DNA of 64,000 bases from Polaromonas sp. (GTDB lineage: Bacteria > Pseudomonadota > Gammaproteobacteria > Burkholderiales > Burkholderiaceae_C), in assembly GCF_029945685.1 (NCBI RefSeq), contig NZ_JAQSDA010000020.1:302044-366043 (forward strand), given 5' to 3'. The number at the start of each line of letters is the position of its first letter. Position 1 is the first letter of the stretch. Under the pieces are notes generated by a model. It worked only from the letters and a program-made list of their open reading frames with translations, did not search any database and was not told the origin of the DNA. This document shows positions 54,060 to 62,712 of the stretch, piece by piece. A program made the position numbers and the translations under genes.

Positions 54060-55046
54060 TTATTTCGTAGCTAACACCGCAGGATTCAAGGGCGTCACCG
54101 GCCTTTTTTCCTTGAAGAAGCCGATCAGGTTGTCAGCCGCCAGCATGGCCATGGCCAGACGCGTGGGCACCGTGGCACTGGCGATGTGGGGCGTCAGCAC
54201 GACGTTGGGCACCGTCAACAGGTCGGGATGAACCCGGGGCTCGCCTTCAAACACATCGAGACCCGCGGCGGCAATACGCCTGTCGCGCAGCGCCGCAGCC
54301 AAGGCGGCATCGTCCACGATGCCGCCGCGTGCGATATTGACCAGGGTCGCCGTGGGCTTCATCATGGCCAGCTCGGCAGCGCCTATCGTGTGGTGCGAGA
54401 CGGGTGAATACGGCAACACCAGCACCACATGGTCGGCGGTGCGCAGCAGTTCTTCCTTGCTCACATAGGAAGCCTTGCATTCGGCCTCAAGTGCGGCGTC
54501 CAGGCGCGAGCGATTGTGGTAGATCACCTTCATGCCAAAGCCGTGTGCCCCGCGCCTGGCAATGCCCTGCCCGATGCGGCCCATGCCCAGCACGCCCAGC
54601 GTGCTGCCGTGGATGTCGGCGCCGGCAAACATGTCGTAGCTCCACTTGCTCCACTTGCCGGCACGCAGGTAATGTTCACTTTCGGTGATGCGCCGGGCTG
54701 TGGCCATCAGCAGGGCAAAACCGAAGTCGGCGGTGGTTTCGGTCAGTACATCGGGTGCGTTGGTGGCCAGAACTCCGGCGGCCGTCATGGCATCAATGTC
54801 AAAGTTGTTGTAACCCACCGCCATGTTGGCGCAGATTTTCAGCGTCGGGCAGGCGGCCAGCACCTCGGCATCGATGCGGTCGCCACCGGTGGTGAAGGCG
54901 CCGTCCATGCCGCGCAGCTTCTCCATCAGCTCGGATTTCGACCAGGCGTCGTCAGCCTGGTTGGCATGGACCTCGAAGTGCTGCTGCAGATGGGTGATGA
55001 CCTCGGGAAAGACGGCGCGGGCAACAAGAATCTTGGGTTTGCTCAT
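54060..55046 (-). CDS. ghrB: D-2-hydroxyacid dehydrogenase, glyoxylate/hydroxypyruvate reductase type
   Basis: A 328-residue NAD(P)-dependent dehydrogenase. The Rossmann motif is LGMGRIGQGIARRGAHGFGM, the following HNRSR suggesting NADPH preference. Catalytic Arg, Glu and His lie in NIARGGIVDD, GLDVFEGEPRVHPDLL and PHIASATVPTRLA. It probably reduces glyoxylate or hydroxypyruvate. It is upstream of rmuC in a same-strand run. Confidence 0.86.
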   Translation of the reverse strand: MSKPKILVARAVFPEVITHLQQHFEVHANQADDAWSKSELMEKLRGMDGAFTTGGDRIDAEVLAACPTLKICANMAVGYNNFDIDAMTAAGVLATNAPDVLTETTADFGFALLMATARRITESEHYLRAGKWSKWSYDMFAGADIHGSTLGVLGMGRIGQGIARRGAHGFGMKVIYHNRSRLDAALEAECKASYVSKEELLRTADHVVLVLPYSPVSHHTIGAAELAMMKPTATLVNIARGGIVDDAALAAALRDRRIAAAGLDVFEGEPRVHPDLLTVPNVVLTPHIASATVPTRLAMAMLAADNLIGFFKEKRPVTPLNPAVLATK

Positions 55047-55074
55047 GGGACTTTTGGAGTGCGTTGAAGGGGAC

Positions 55075-56484
55075 TTACCGGAACCAGATCAAGGTCATGA
55101 CGATGAACAGCGGGATCAGGACCGCGCCCGACCACGCCATGTAGCCAAAGAAACTCGGCATCTTGACGCCACGGTCTTCGGCAATGGCCTTGACCATCAG
55201 GTTGGGCGCGTTGCCGATGTAGGTGTTGGCGCCCATGAACACCGCACCGGCGGAGATGGCGGCCAGCGTCGGTGCCAGCGTGGTCATCAGGGTGGCGGGG
55301 TCCCCGCCCGCCGTGTTGAAAAACACCAGGTAGGTCGGCGCGTTGTCGAGGAAAGAACTCAGTGCGCCGGTAGCCCAGAAATACATGGCCGGGTCGGGTT
55401 GGCCGTCGGGCCGGGTGACGGCCGACACCACGGCGCCAAATGGCCCGGCGGTACCTGCCTTGAGCATGGCAATGACCGGGATGATGGTCAGGAAAATGCC
55501 GGCAAACAGCTTGGCCACCTCGGCCATGGGCCCCCAGGAAAACTGGTTGTCCTCGTGCACCTTGTCGGCCGTCATGTTCAGCGACAGCAGCGTGATGGCA
55601 ATGAGGCCGGCATCGCGCACCAGGCCAGGCAGGCCGACCTCGGTGCCGAAAACATCAAACACCACCGCCGACTTCCAGAAGCCGCTGAGCAGCACCAGGC
55701 CCGCAACGCCGGCCAGCAGCGCAAAATTGAAGGCGCCGTCAAAACCCAGCCGGCCGGTGTCCGGCGTCGGGTCCACCGGTTGCACGCCCTCCCTGCGGTA
55801 ATACCAGCTGTCCAGCAGGTAAAAGATCACCAGCAGGCTGCCGATCAGAAAAAGCGTTTCCGGAAAAATATGCTTGACTGTCCAGAAGAAGTCCACGCCC
55901 TTGAGGAAGCCGAGGAACAGCGGCGGATCGCCCAGCGGGGTCAGCGAGCCGCCGGCATTGGAGACGATGAAAATGAAAAACACGACGATATGGGCAGAGT
56001 GTGTGCGGTTGTCATTGGCGCGGATCAGCGGGCGAATCATCAGCATGGAAGCCCCGGTGGTTCCCATGAAGCTCGCCAGCACGGCGCCGATCAGCAGCAG
56101 CCCGGCGTTGAGCCCGGGGCTGCCATGCAGGTTGCCGCGAATGAAGATGCCGCCGGCCACCGTGAACAGCGCCGTCAGCAGGATGATGAAGGGAATGTAT
56201 TCGGCGACCAGCGCATGCACGAGGCTGGTGCCCGCCAGTGCCGGGCCGAAAAGCACGGCAAACGGCAGGAAAAACGCCAGCGTCCAGGCCGCCGATACCT
56301 TGCCGAAATGGTGGTGCCAGAACGTCGGAAGCAGTAGCGGCATCAGGGCGATCGACAGCAGCAGGCCCGCAAACGGAATGCCCCAGAGCGGCGACAGCTG
56401 GCTGCCGTCAAAGTCGGCCGCCAAGGCCCAGCCGGGAAGAAACGACAACAAGGCCGCAAGCGCGATCCAGCGCAATTTTTTCAT
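55075..56484 (-). CDS. NhaD-like sodium:proton antiporter / CitMHS-type permease
   Basis: A 469-residue inner-membrane protein with a signal-like first helix and about eleven further segments. GGAG lies before the ATG at 56484. Conserved pieces include FMGTTGASMLMIRPLIRAN, VSNAGGSLTPLGDPPLFLGF, GALSSFLDNAPTYLVFFN and GANTYIGNAPNLMVKAIAED. These match the NhaD/PF16980 group, annotated variously as Na+/H+ antiporter or citrate permease. It precedes the dehydrogenase; ion or substrate is not proved. Confidence 0.85.
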   Translation of the reverse strand: MKKLRWIALAALLSFLPGWALAADFDGSQLSPLWGIPFAGLLLSIALMPLLLPTFWHHHFGKVSAAWTLAFFLPFAVLFGPALAGTSLVHALVAEYIPFIILLTALFTVAGGIFIRGNLHGSPGLNAGLLLIGAVLASFMGTTGASMLMIRPLIRANDNRTHSAHIVVFFIFIVSNAGGSLTPLGDPPLFLGFLKGVDFFWTVKHIFPETLFLIGSLLVIFYLLDSWYYRREGVQPVDPTPDTGRLGFDGAFNFALLAGVAGLVLLSGFWKSAVVFDVFGTEVGLPGLVRDAGLIAITLLSLNMTADKVHEDNQFSWGPMAEVAKLFAGIFLTIIPVIAMLKAGTAGPFGAVVSAVTRPDGQPDPAMYFWATGALSSFLDNAPTYLVFFNTAGGDPATLMTTLAPTLAAISAGAVFMGANTYIGNAPNLMVKAIAEDRGVKMPSFFGYMAWSGAVLIPLFIVMTLIWFR

Positions 56485-56542
56485 GAGGTCTCCTGTATTT
56501 TCATGATGCCGCACGGCGGCACACCACCGCCCATTGTCCCTC

Positions 56543-57730
56543 TCAGGCAATGTCAAAAACCTGACGCAGGTAAGCCAGGTATTTCTCGTCATCACACATG
56601 TTCTTGGACGGTGTGTCAGAGAGTTTGGCCACCGGCTGGCCGTTGCAGCGCACCATCTTGATGACAATCTGCAGCGGTTCGTAGCCCAGGTCATTGGTCA
56701 GGTTGGTGCCTATGCCGAAGGCGAGCTGGCAGCGGTCCCGGAACTGCTGGTAAAGCTCGATGGTGCGGGGCACCGTCAGGGCATCGCTGAAAATCAGTGT
56801 CTTGGTCCGGGGATCGACCCGGTTCTTGCGGTAGTGCTCGATCAGGCGCTCGCCCCAGGCAAACGGGTCGCCGCTGTCGTGGCGCGCGCCGTCGAACAGC
56901 TTGCAGAAATAGAGGTCGAAATCACGCAGAAAGGCGCTCATGCCGTACACATCGCTGAGCGCAATGCCCAGGTCGCCGCGGTACTCCTTGGCCCAGGACT
57001 CGAAGCCGAACACCTGGCTGTCACGCAGGCGCGGCCCCAGGGCCTGGCAGGCCTGCAGGTACTCGTGCGCCATGGTGCCCAGCGGCGTCAGGCCCAGCTT
57101 CATGGCAAATAGCACATTGCTGGTCCCGGCAAACTGGCCGGCACTGCCGGCGCCCAGGCGCGCAATCAGGGTGCGCAGCACTTCTTCATGCCAGGCCTGG
57201 CCAAAGCGGCGGCGCGTGCCGTAGTCGGCGATCTTCAGGGCGGCCAGGCCTTCGCCCTTCAACAGTCCGATCTTGGCGTCGAGCCGCTTGCGTCCCTCCA
57301 TCACATCGGCGAGCTTTTGCGTATTGCGGAAATAGACCTCGTTGATGATGGCCAGCACCGGAATCTCGAACAGGATGGTGTGCAGCCACGGCCCTTCGAT
57401 CACGACCTCGATTTCGCCCGTGGGCAAGGCCTTGACGCTGACGTATTTTTCGTTGAGGTGAAACAGCCCCAGAAAATCGACAAAATCGCTCTTGATGAAA
57501 CGCATGCCGCGCAGGTAGGCGAGTTCGGCATCCTGGAAATGCAAGCCGCACAAGGCACGGATTTCCTCGCGGATTTCACTGACGTACGGAGCGAGGTCGC
57601 TCACGCCGGGCGCACCGGCGTTGCGGCACTTGAAACGGTACTCGACCTGCGCACCCGGAAACTGGTGCAGCACCACCTGCATCATCGTGAACTTGTAGAG
57701 ATCGGTGTCCAGCAGGCTGGTGATGATCAT
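56543..57730 (-). CDS. pncB: nicotinate phosphoribosyltransferase
   Basis: Makes nicotinate mononucleotide from nicotinate, PRPP and ATP in NAD salvage. It has 395 residues from [25 protein letters not shown] nine bases upstream supports the ATG at 57730. FGTRRRF-like [40 protein letters not shown] and the [13 protein letters not shown] region are typical, including the His that is phosphorylated. Its leader is a large palindrome at 57747-57865. Confidence 0.95.
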   Translation of the reverse strand: MIITSLLDTDLYKFTMMQVVLHQFPGAQVEYRFKCRNAGAPGVSDLAPYVSEIREEIRALCGLHFQDAELAYLRGMRFIKSDFVDFLGLFHLNEKYVSVKALPTGEIEVVIEGPWLHTILFEIPVLAIINEVYFRNTQKLADVMEGRKRLDAKIGLLKGEGLAALKIADYGTRRRFGQAWHEEVLRTLIARLGAGSAGQFAGTSNVLFAMKLGLTPLGTMAHEYLQACQALGPRLRDSQVFGFESWAKEYRGDLGIALSDVYGMSAFLRDFDLYFCKLFDGARHDSGDPFAWGERLIEHYRKNRVDPRTKTLIFSDALTVPRTIELYQQFRDRCQLAFGIGTNLTNDLGYEPLQIVIKMVRCNGQPVAKLSDTPSKNMCDDEKYLAYLRQVFDIA

Positions 57731-57746
57731 GGTCGGGCACCTCCAT

Positions 57747-57865
57747 AAATCCATTTTTTGGGCGAATTGCGGCGTTGCGCGGTGCTCGGAATCCTCATGC
57801 ACCCAAGTGCATTCCGGTATCCTGCGCGCCGTGCGCCTTGCACTTCATCCCAAAAAACTGAATTT
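57747..57865 (-). repeat. 119-bp imperfect palindrome in the pncB leader
   Basis: The outer arms AAATCCATTTTTTGGG and CCCAAAAAACTGAATTT pair, and most of the interior (TGC..GCG..GCGCGG / CCGTGCGCC..GCA) also pairs up to a central ATGCAC-CCAA-GTGCAT. It ends 17 bases before the pncB ATG, so in RNA it would fold into one long hairpin. It appears to be an inserted, repeat-like unit. Confidence 0.7.
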
Positions 57866-57901
57866 CTGGAAGTGCCCAGGCCGCGTGGAATCACAGAATA
57901 C

Positions 57902-58246
57902 TTAACCCAGAAAATCGACTTCGAACAGCAGCGTGGCGTTCGGCGGGATCACGCCGCCCGCGCCGCGTGCACCGTAACCGAGGTCGGCCGGAATGACGAG
58001 ACGGCGCGTGCCGCCCACCGACATGCCCTGCACGCCTTCATCCCAGCCCTTGATGACCTGGCCGGCACCGAGCGAGAACTCGAAAGGCTGGCCGCGATCC
58101 TTGCTGGAGTCGAACTTGGCGCCCTGCACGCCATCGTTGTAGAGCCAGCCGGTGTAATGGACCTTGACATTTTGGCCGGCCTTGGCGATCGCGCCAGTGC
58201 CGAGCACGGTGTCTTCGTACTGCAGGCCGGAGGGAGTGGTGTTCAT
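57902..58246 (-). CDS. FKBP-type peptidyl-prolyl isomerase
   Basis: A 114-residue single-domain [24 protein letters not shown], the [20 protein letters not shown] active-site strand, and [20 protein letters not shown] all match the family. No signal peptide is present, so it is cytoplasmic. Confidence 0.94.
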   Translation of the reverse strand: MNTTPSGLQYEDTVLGTGAIAKAGQNVKVHYTGWLYNDGVQGAKFDSSKDRGQPFEFSLGAGQVIKGWDEGVQGMSVGGTRRLVIPADLGYGARGAGGVIPPNATLLFEVDFLG

Positions 58247-58328
58247 AGGGGTCTTTCTGTAAAAAAATGGAAACTACGCTATTCGGCGCCAACCCCTGAC
58301 TTTACCCGCAAGCCCACCCTTTCCGCAG

Positions 58329-58356
58329 AGCCCTTCGACAGGCTCAGGACGAACGG
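58329..58356. repeat. REP-like CCCTTCGACAGGCTCAGG element
   Basis: GAGCCCTTCGACAGGCTCAG followed by GACGAACGG. This is a common dispersed intergenic sequence in many proteobacterial genomes. It lies directly before a family-2 repeat. Confidence 0.65.
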
Positions 58357-58376
58357 AAAGGTGGGAGACCACGGAT

Positions 58377-58480
58377 GCCCCCTTCAAGCCGGGGCCGCGG
58401 ATCTGGCTTTGCCAGTCCGCAGGCGCAGCGGCCCCCTCGGGGGGAAGGGAGCGACACGCAGTGAGCGACCGTGGGGGCTC
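58377..58480 (-). repeat. 100-bp intergenic repeat family 2, copy 4
   Basis: On the minus strand it begins GAGCCCCCACGGTCGCTCAC and contains CCCCCCGAGGGGGCCGCTGC, TGGCAAAGCCAGATCCGCGG and CCCCGGCTTGAAGGGGGC. Its left end is two bases from the nitroreductase stop codon. Confidence 0.75.
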
Positions 58481-58482
58481 AA

Positions 58483-59184
58483 TCAATCCAGCCAGGTCGT
58501 GAAGGCCTGCACACCGACGCGCGGCGTACGGAAAGTGTTGACCAGCGCCGACTCGTCGGCATAACCCAGCGCCATGCCGCAGACCAGCATTTCGTCGTCG
58601 CCGGCGCCGATATGCGGCAGGATGATCTTGGCAAAACCATTCCAGGCGGCTTGCGGACAGGTGTGCAGGCCATGGCCGCGCGCGGCCACCATGATGTTCT
58701 GCATGAACATGCCGTAGTCCACCAGGCTGCCGCGGCCCATGACGCGGTCCAGCGTGAACATCAGGCCGACGGGTGCGTCGAAAAACCGGTAGTTGCGCTG
58801 GTGCTGGGCATGCATCTTGTCCTTGTCACCCTTGCCGATGCCAAGCAGGCCGTACAGGCCCCAGCCGTTTTCGCGGCGCCGGTCAATGTAGGGAGAAACC
58901 CATTTTTCCGGGTAGTAGTCGTATTCCTCCTTGTACTGCGCGGCCAGCTCGGGGTTGGCGCGGATGGCGTCATGCGCGGCGCAGACCTTGCCGACCAGGC
59001 TGTCACGACTGCCTCCCTGCAGCACATACACCTTCCACGGCTGGGTGTTGGTGCCCGAGGGAGCGCGGCTGGCGATCGCCAGCAACTGTTCCAGGGTTTC
59101 GCGGGGCACGGCTTTGGGCAGGAAGGCGCGCACGGACATGCGGCTGTGGATGGCTTCATCCACGGCATTGAGGGGTTCGGTCAC
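58483..59184 (-). CDS. nitroreductase-family flavoprotein
   Basis: A 233-residue FMN-dependent reductase from a GTG at 59184 with GGAG eight bases upstream. The FMN-binding start SRMSVRAFLPKAVPRETLEQ, the RAPSGTNTQPWKVYVL segment and GLHTCPQAAWNGFAKIILPH are family hallmarks. It overlaps the thioesterase gene by 4 bp (GTGA), so they are coupled. The physiological substrate is unknown. Confidence 0.9.
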   Translation of the reverse strand: MTEPLNAVDEAIHSRMSVRAFLPKAVPRETLEQLLAIASRAPSGTNTQPWKVYVLQGGSRDSLVGKVCAAHDAIRANPELAAQYKEEYDYYPEKWVSPYIDRRRENGWGLYGLLGIGKGDKDKMHAQHQRNYRFFDAPVGLMFTLDRVMGRGSLVDYGMFMQNIMVAARGHGLHTCPQAAWNGFAKIILPHIGAGDDEMLVCGMALGYADESALVNTFRTPRVGVQAFTTWLD

Positions 59185-59627
59185 TTCAGGGTCTCCAGGG
59201 TGGTCAAAAGTTGGGGCGGCAAGGGCACGGGCCGACGGGTGTGCAGGTCCACATAGACGTGGATGAAATGGCCCCTGGCGGCGCTCAAGGCTGCACCGTC
59301 CCGGCCAGGGAACAGCCCGACCTCGTAGCGCACGCTGGACGAGCCGACATGCGCCACGCGGATGCCTGCGAGCACCGGCTCGGGAAAGGACAGAGGCGCA
59401 AAGTAGTTGCACTGCGTCTCGATGACCAGCCCGATGACAGGGCCCGCGTGAATGTCAATGGCGCCGCTCTCGATCAGGTAGCCGTTGACCGCGGTGTCGA
59501 ACCAGCTGTAATACACCACGTTGTTGACGTGGCCGTACACATCGTTGTCGGACCAGCGTGTGGCTATCGGACGGAAGACCTTGTAGGCGCTGCGGGGCTC
59601 AGCCTGGGGGCGTGTCGGGGAAGTCAT
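59181..59627 (-). CDS. acyl-CoA thioesterase, hotdog fold (YbgC/FadM type)
   Basis: A 148-residue hotdog protein. The catalytic region RWSDNDVYGHVNNVVYYSWF has the Asp of 4-hydroxybenzoyl-CoA thioesterases. It is translationally coupled to the nitroreductase. The acyl group is unknown. Confidence 0.88.
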   Translation of the reverse strand: MTSPTRPQAEPRSAYKVFRPIATRWSDNDVYGHVNNVVYYSWFDTAVNGYLIESGAIDIHAGPVIGLVIETQCNYFAPLSFPEPVLAGIRVAHVGSSSVRYEVGLFPGRDGAALSAARGHFIHVYVDLHTRRPVPLPPQLLTTLETLK

Positions 59628-59677
59628 GAGGAAGCATTCTGCCAGCGCCGATGGTCAGGCAGGACCGCGCGCGGGGA

Positions 59678-60613
59678 TCAGCCGTTCCAGCGTTTCCAGT
59701 ACTCGATCGCCACGCGGAAGGTGTTCATCTGCACCTGCACCGTCTCGTCGATGTTGACGCCATAACCGCCGGCCATGGCGAAAGCCAGCGGAATGCGGCG
59801 TTGCCAGGCCCAGTCAAACACGCGCCGGTCCCTGGCCTCCAGGCCGTCATAACTGAGCTTGAGCCGTCCCAGCCGGTCGCCTTCGAACGGGTCGGCACCT
59901 GCCAGGTAGATCACCAGGCCAGGCGCGAAGCGCCGCTCGAGCTCGTCGAGTGCATGCTCCAGCGCCTGCAGGTAAGGGGCATCCGTGCAGCCGTCCGGCA
60001 GGTCCACGTCCAGGTCGCTGGCCTCCTTGCGGAAGGGGAAATTCTTTTGCCCATGCAGTGACAGGGTGAACACGCTGTCGTCAGCGCTGAAAATGCTGGC
60101 CGTCCCGTTACCCTGGTGCACGTCCAGGTCGATGATCGCTACCCGCAGCGGCGTGTAGTGGCTGCGCGCCCACTCCATCTGCATCTGGCGGGCCGCGACG
60201 GCCGCATCGTTGAACACACAAAAGCCCCCGCCCTTGCCTGCCGACGCGTGGTGGGTGCCGCCAGCCAGGTTGGCGGCCACGCCTTCAGCACGGCCCTGCA
60301 ACCCCAGGGCCGCACGTGCTGCCGCCGATGTGGCGCCCACCGAGCGGCGTGAACGCTCGACCATCTCCGTGCTCCAGGGAAAGCCAATCTCGCGCATGGC
60401 CGCCGCGTCCAGCGTGCCGTCGGCCACCGCCTGGATGTAGGCCGGTGCGTGCGCCAGCGCCAGCTCGCCGTCGCTGGCCCGCGGTGCCACGCCCAAACGC
60501 ACCTGTGGCAACTCGCGCGCCACGCGGTCACGCAGGCGCTGGTATTTGGCCATCGGAAAGCGGTGCCCGGCCGGCAAGGGCAGGACAAAGTGGTCGGCGT
60601 AGAAGGCTTGCAC
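59678..60613 (-). CDS. histone-deacetylase-like amidohydrolase
   Basis: About 311 residues of the HDAC/AcuC/AphA family, zinc enzymes that deacetylate lysines, acetylpolyamines or small amides. Active-site pieces are GGTHHASAGKGGGFCVFND, the zinc ligands in IIDLDVHQGNG, the second Asp in LAGADPFEGD, and the Tyr of MAGGYG. The start is uncertain: a GTG at 60613 fits best, with a TTG at 60694 as an alternative; neither has a clear ribosome site. Confidence 0.85.
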   Translation of the reverse strand: MQAFYADHFVLPLPAGHRFPMAKYQRLRDRVARELPQVRLGVAPRASDGELALAHAPAYIQAVADGTLDAAAMREIGFPWSTEMVERSRRSVGATSAAARAALGLQGRAEGVAANLAGGTHHASAGKGGGFCVFNDAAVAARQMQMEWARSHYTPLRVAIIDLDVHQGNGTASIFSADDSVFTLSLHGQKNFPFRKEASDLDVDLPDGCTDAPYLQALEHALDELERRFAPGLVIYLAGADPFEGDRLGRLKLSYDGLEARDRRVFDWAWQRRIPLAFAMAGGYGVNIDETVQVQMNTFRVAIEYWKRWNG

Positions 60614-60736
60614 GGATGGATGTACCGGAAGAGTCGACAAGAGGAATGCGCCACCCGCGCGGTGGCGGTCGCCTGCATTGTGACGGGAACCCAAAACCCG
60701 CGGTTTTCCTCTGTCGCTAGAGCCTGATCTCTAAAA

Positions 60737-60810
60737 TGCTGCATTGCAACATAAATCGCTTGCTATCGCGCATCCAGTCCGTATACTTCAGTTATGTTGC
60801 AGTGCAGCAA
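60737..60810 (+). promoter_or_regulatory. phasin promoter with two TGC-rich operators
   Basis: TTGCTA (60760-60765), a 16-bp spacer and TATACT (60782-60787) form the promoter. TGCTGCATTGCA (60737-60748) lies before the -35 and TTGCAGTGCAGCAA (60797-60810) covers the start site. TGC-rich dyads are the type bound by the PHB regulator PhaR. Confidence 0.6.
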
Positions 60811-60889
60811 TCGACAAGACAAGCCCAACAGCAGATTGTCCGGCAGCGCAACTAATTGAATTCTTAACCCACCTATTGGAGATTTAAAT

Positions 60890-61432
60890 ATGTTGACCGC
60901 TGAACAAATCATGGCTTCCCACAAAGCAACCGTTGAAACCCTGTTTGGTCTGACCAGCAAGGCTTTCGAAGGCGTCGAGAAACTGGTGGAACTCAATGTC
61001 CAGGCTTCCAAGGCTGCCCTGGCTGAAACCGCCAACCACACCCAGACCATGCTCGGCGCCAAAGACGCGCAAGAACTGCTGGCCCTGCAAGCGAGCCTGA
61101 TGCAGCCCCTGGCTGAAAAAACAGCCGCCTACAGCCGCCACCTGTACGACATCGCCACCGGCACCGGTGCTGAAGTCGGCAAGGCCTTCGAAGGCCAGGC
61201 TGCTGAAGCCCAGGCCAAATTCATGGGTCTGGTTGACAGCGCCGCCAAAAACGCGCCGGCCGGTTCCGAGTCCGCTGTGGCCGTGATGAAAAGCGCCGTG
61301 GCTGCCGCCACCAACGCTTTCGAGTCGGTCCAGAAGGCCGTCAAACAAGCCAGCGACATGGCCGAAGCCAACCTCACCGCCGTGACCAACACGGCTGTGA
61401 ACGCCACCAAAACCGCTTCCAAAAAGCGTTAA
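60890..61432 (+). CDS. phaP: phasin family protein
   Basis: Coats polyhydroxybutyrate granules. It has 180 residues, almost entirely amphipathic helix, starting [20 protein letters not shown], with [20 protein letters not shown] and a Lys-rich tail (TASKKR). GGAG lies ten bases before the ATG. The promoter and TGC-rich operators support PhaR control. The synthase genes are not in the window. Confidence 0.94.
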   Translation: MLTAEQIMASHKATVETLFGLTSKAFEGVEKLVELNVQASKAALAETANHTQTMLGAKDAQELLALQASLMQPLAEKTAAYSRHLYDIATGTGAEVGKAFEGQAAEAQAKFMGLVDSAAKNAPAGSESAVAVMKSAVAAATNAFESVQKAVKQASDMAEANLTAVTNTAVNATKTASKKR

Positions 61433-61439
61433 TGAACAG

Positions 61440-61479
61440 GGCTTGAATTCGCTGGCCGAGCCGCCAGCTGATTCAAGCC
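61440..61479. other. hairpin after the phasin gene
   Basis: GGCTTGAATTCGCTGGC and GCCAGCTGATTCAAGCC pair at 15 of 17 positions around a 6-base loop. No T-run follows; the true terminator is at 61606. It may stabilise the abundant phasin mRNA. Between 61480 and 61605 I see nothing else. Confidence 0.6.
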
Positions 61480-61605
61480 GGGTTTGAAAAATCCAAACCC
61501 CTACAGATTCCGGAGCTGGCTGCCGATAGACAAGTATCGGGGCGCAAGTTTCCACCGGTTGTCTCCTCGGGTCCTTCCAGAAATCAAGTTTCACGGACCC
61601 CTTCA

Positions 61606-61635
61606 AAGCCTGATCGCAAGATCGGGCTTTTTTTT
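61606..61635 (+). terminator. terminator after the phasin transcript
   Basis: AAGCCTGATC-GCAA-GATCGGGCTT with one wobble, followed by eight T residues. Confidence 0.82.
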
Positions 61636-61636
61636 G

Positions 61637-61690
61637 GCAGAAACGGCCTTGAGCCCTGTCCCGCCGTTCGCGGTCAGCTATAAAAAGAAG
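61637..61690 (-). repeat. palindromic repeat family 1, copy L
   Basis: CAGAAACGGCCTTGAGCCCT, then GTCCCGCCGTTCGCGGTCAG and CTATAAAAAGAAGA. It has the GGCCT..GAGCCC core and CAGCTAT end of the family and lies between convergent phasin and patatin genes. Confidence 0.62.
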
Positions 61691-61694
61691 AGCA

Positions 61695-62690
61695 TCACCG
61701 GGCCGCGGTGCGCAAGGTGTCCATCCTGGTCCGCAGTGCAGGCAGGGCCGCCTGCATCGCCGCCCGACCGGCATCGATGGCCCGTTGCCGGGCCGAGAAG
61801 TCGGCGCTTTTCAAGCCCACCTGCGAGGGCTGCACCACCACATCGGCATCCTTCAACTCGTACTGGTTGATGCTTTTGCCCATGATGGCAAAGGTCTGCA
61901 GCAGGATCTGCAGCGTGCCGTCGGCGGTGTTGGCCTCAGGCGGGTTGGAGATATCGACGGCAATCACCAGCTCGGCGCCCATCTGGCGCGCAAAACGTAC
62001 GGGCACCGGCGAGACCAGGCCGCCGTCCACATACTCGCGACCATTGATTTTGACCGGCACAAACACCGCCGGCACGGCGCTGGATGCCCGCACGGCCATG
62101 CCGGTGTCGCCGCGCCGGAACAGCACCGGCTGGCCATTGCCCAGGTCCGTCGCCACGATGCCCAGCGGAATGGCCATGTTCTCCATCAGACGGCCGGCGA
62201 CCAGATCATTCACATAACGACTCAGGGCCTCGCCGCGAAACATGCCGCGGCCGAAAATCGGCAGCATCCAGTCGGTGATCGCGACCTCTTCCATGGCCAG
62301 GGCCGTCTGCTGCAGTTGCGCGCTGCTTTTGCCACTGGCGTAAAGGGCTGCGACCAGGCTGCCGGCCGAGGTGCCCACCACCACGGAGGGCCGGATGCCG
62401 GCCTCTTCCAGCACCGCAATCACGCCTACATGGGCAAAACCGCGCGCAGCCCCGCCACCCAGCGCCAGGCCGATACGCAGCGGGCGCTGGGCCGCGCTCC
62501 CGCTCACCGGCGCCCCCGGACCGGCAGGGCCGCTGGGCAGGCCGGCGCAACCGGCCAGCATGGCGAGCCCGGCCGCAACAGCAGACCGTGCCACCCGGCG
62601 ACGCAGCCAGGTCGCCGCCCGGCCCGCCAAAGCTTTCGCGATCTCAAAGCTATTGCGAATAATTCGCGTTTGTATTACACTAATTTCCAT
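61695..62690 (-). CDS. patatin-like phospholipase, predicted lipoprotein (RssA-like)
   Basis: A 331-residue serine hydrolase. A basic N-terminus and hydrophobic stretch end in the lipobox LAMLAGC. The oxyanion motif GGGAARGFAHVG, the nucleophile GTSAG, and the catalytic Asp in YVDGGLVSPVP are all present. It probably acts on lipids at the envelope. The ATG at 62690 lies only 22 bp from the divergent fbpA start, so the fbpA promoter is inside the signal-peptide coding part. Confidence 0.9.
   Translation of the reverse strand: MEISVIQTRIIRNSFEIAKALAGRAATWLRRRVARSAVAAGLAMLAGCAGLPSGPAGPGAPVSGSAAQRPLRIGLALGGGAARGFAHVGVIAVLEEAGIRPSVVVGTSAGSLVAALYASGKSSAQLQQTALAMEEVAITDWMLPIFGRGMFRGEALSRYVNDLVAGRLMENMAIPLGIVATDLGNGQPVLFRRGDTGMAVRASSAVPAVFVPVKINGREYVDGGLVSPVPVRFARQMGAELVIAVDISNPPEANTADGTLQILLQTFAIMGKSINQYELKDADVVVQPSQVGLKSADFSARQRAIDAGRAAMQAALPALRTRMDTLRTAAR
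62653..62681 (+). promoter_or_regulatory. fbpA promoter with overlapping Fur-like box
   Basis: TTGCGA (62653-62658), a 17-bp spacer and TACACT (62676-62681) form the promoter. TGCGAAT-A-ATTCGCG (62654-62668) is a 7-1-7 dyad matching ten of fourteen Fur positions and covers the -35. It lies inside the patatin gene. Confidence 0.55.
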
Positions 62691-62712
62691 TCCAACCTTC
62701 ACAGCGAACACC

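Noticed and set aside
58329..58356. A transcription terminator for the FKBP region
   Set aside because: It has no T-run and matches a dispersed REP-like sequence common in many genomes, upstream of the FKBP gene rather than after it.
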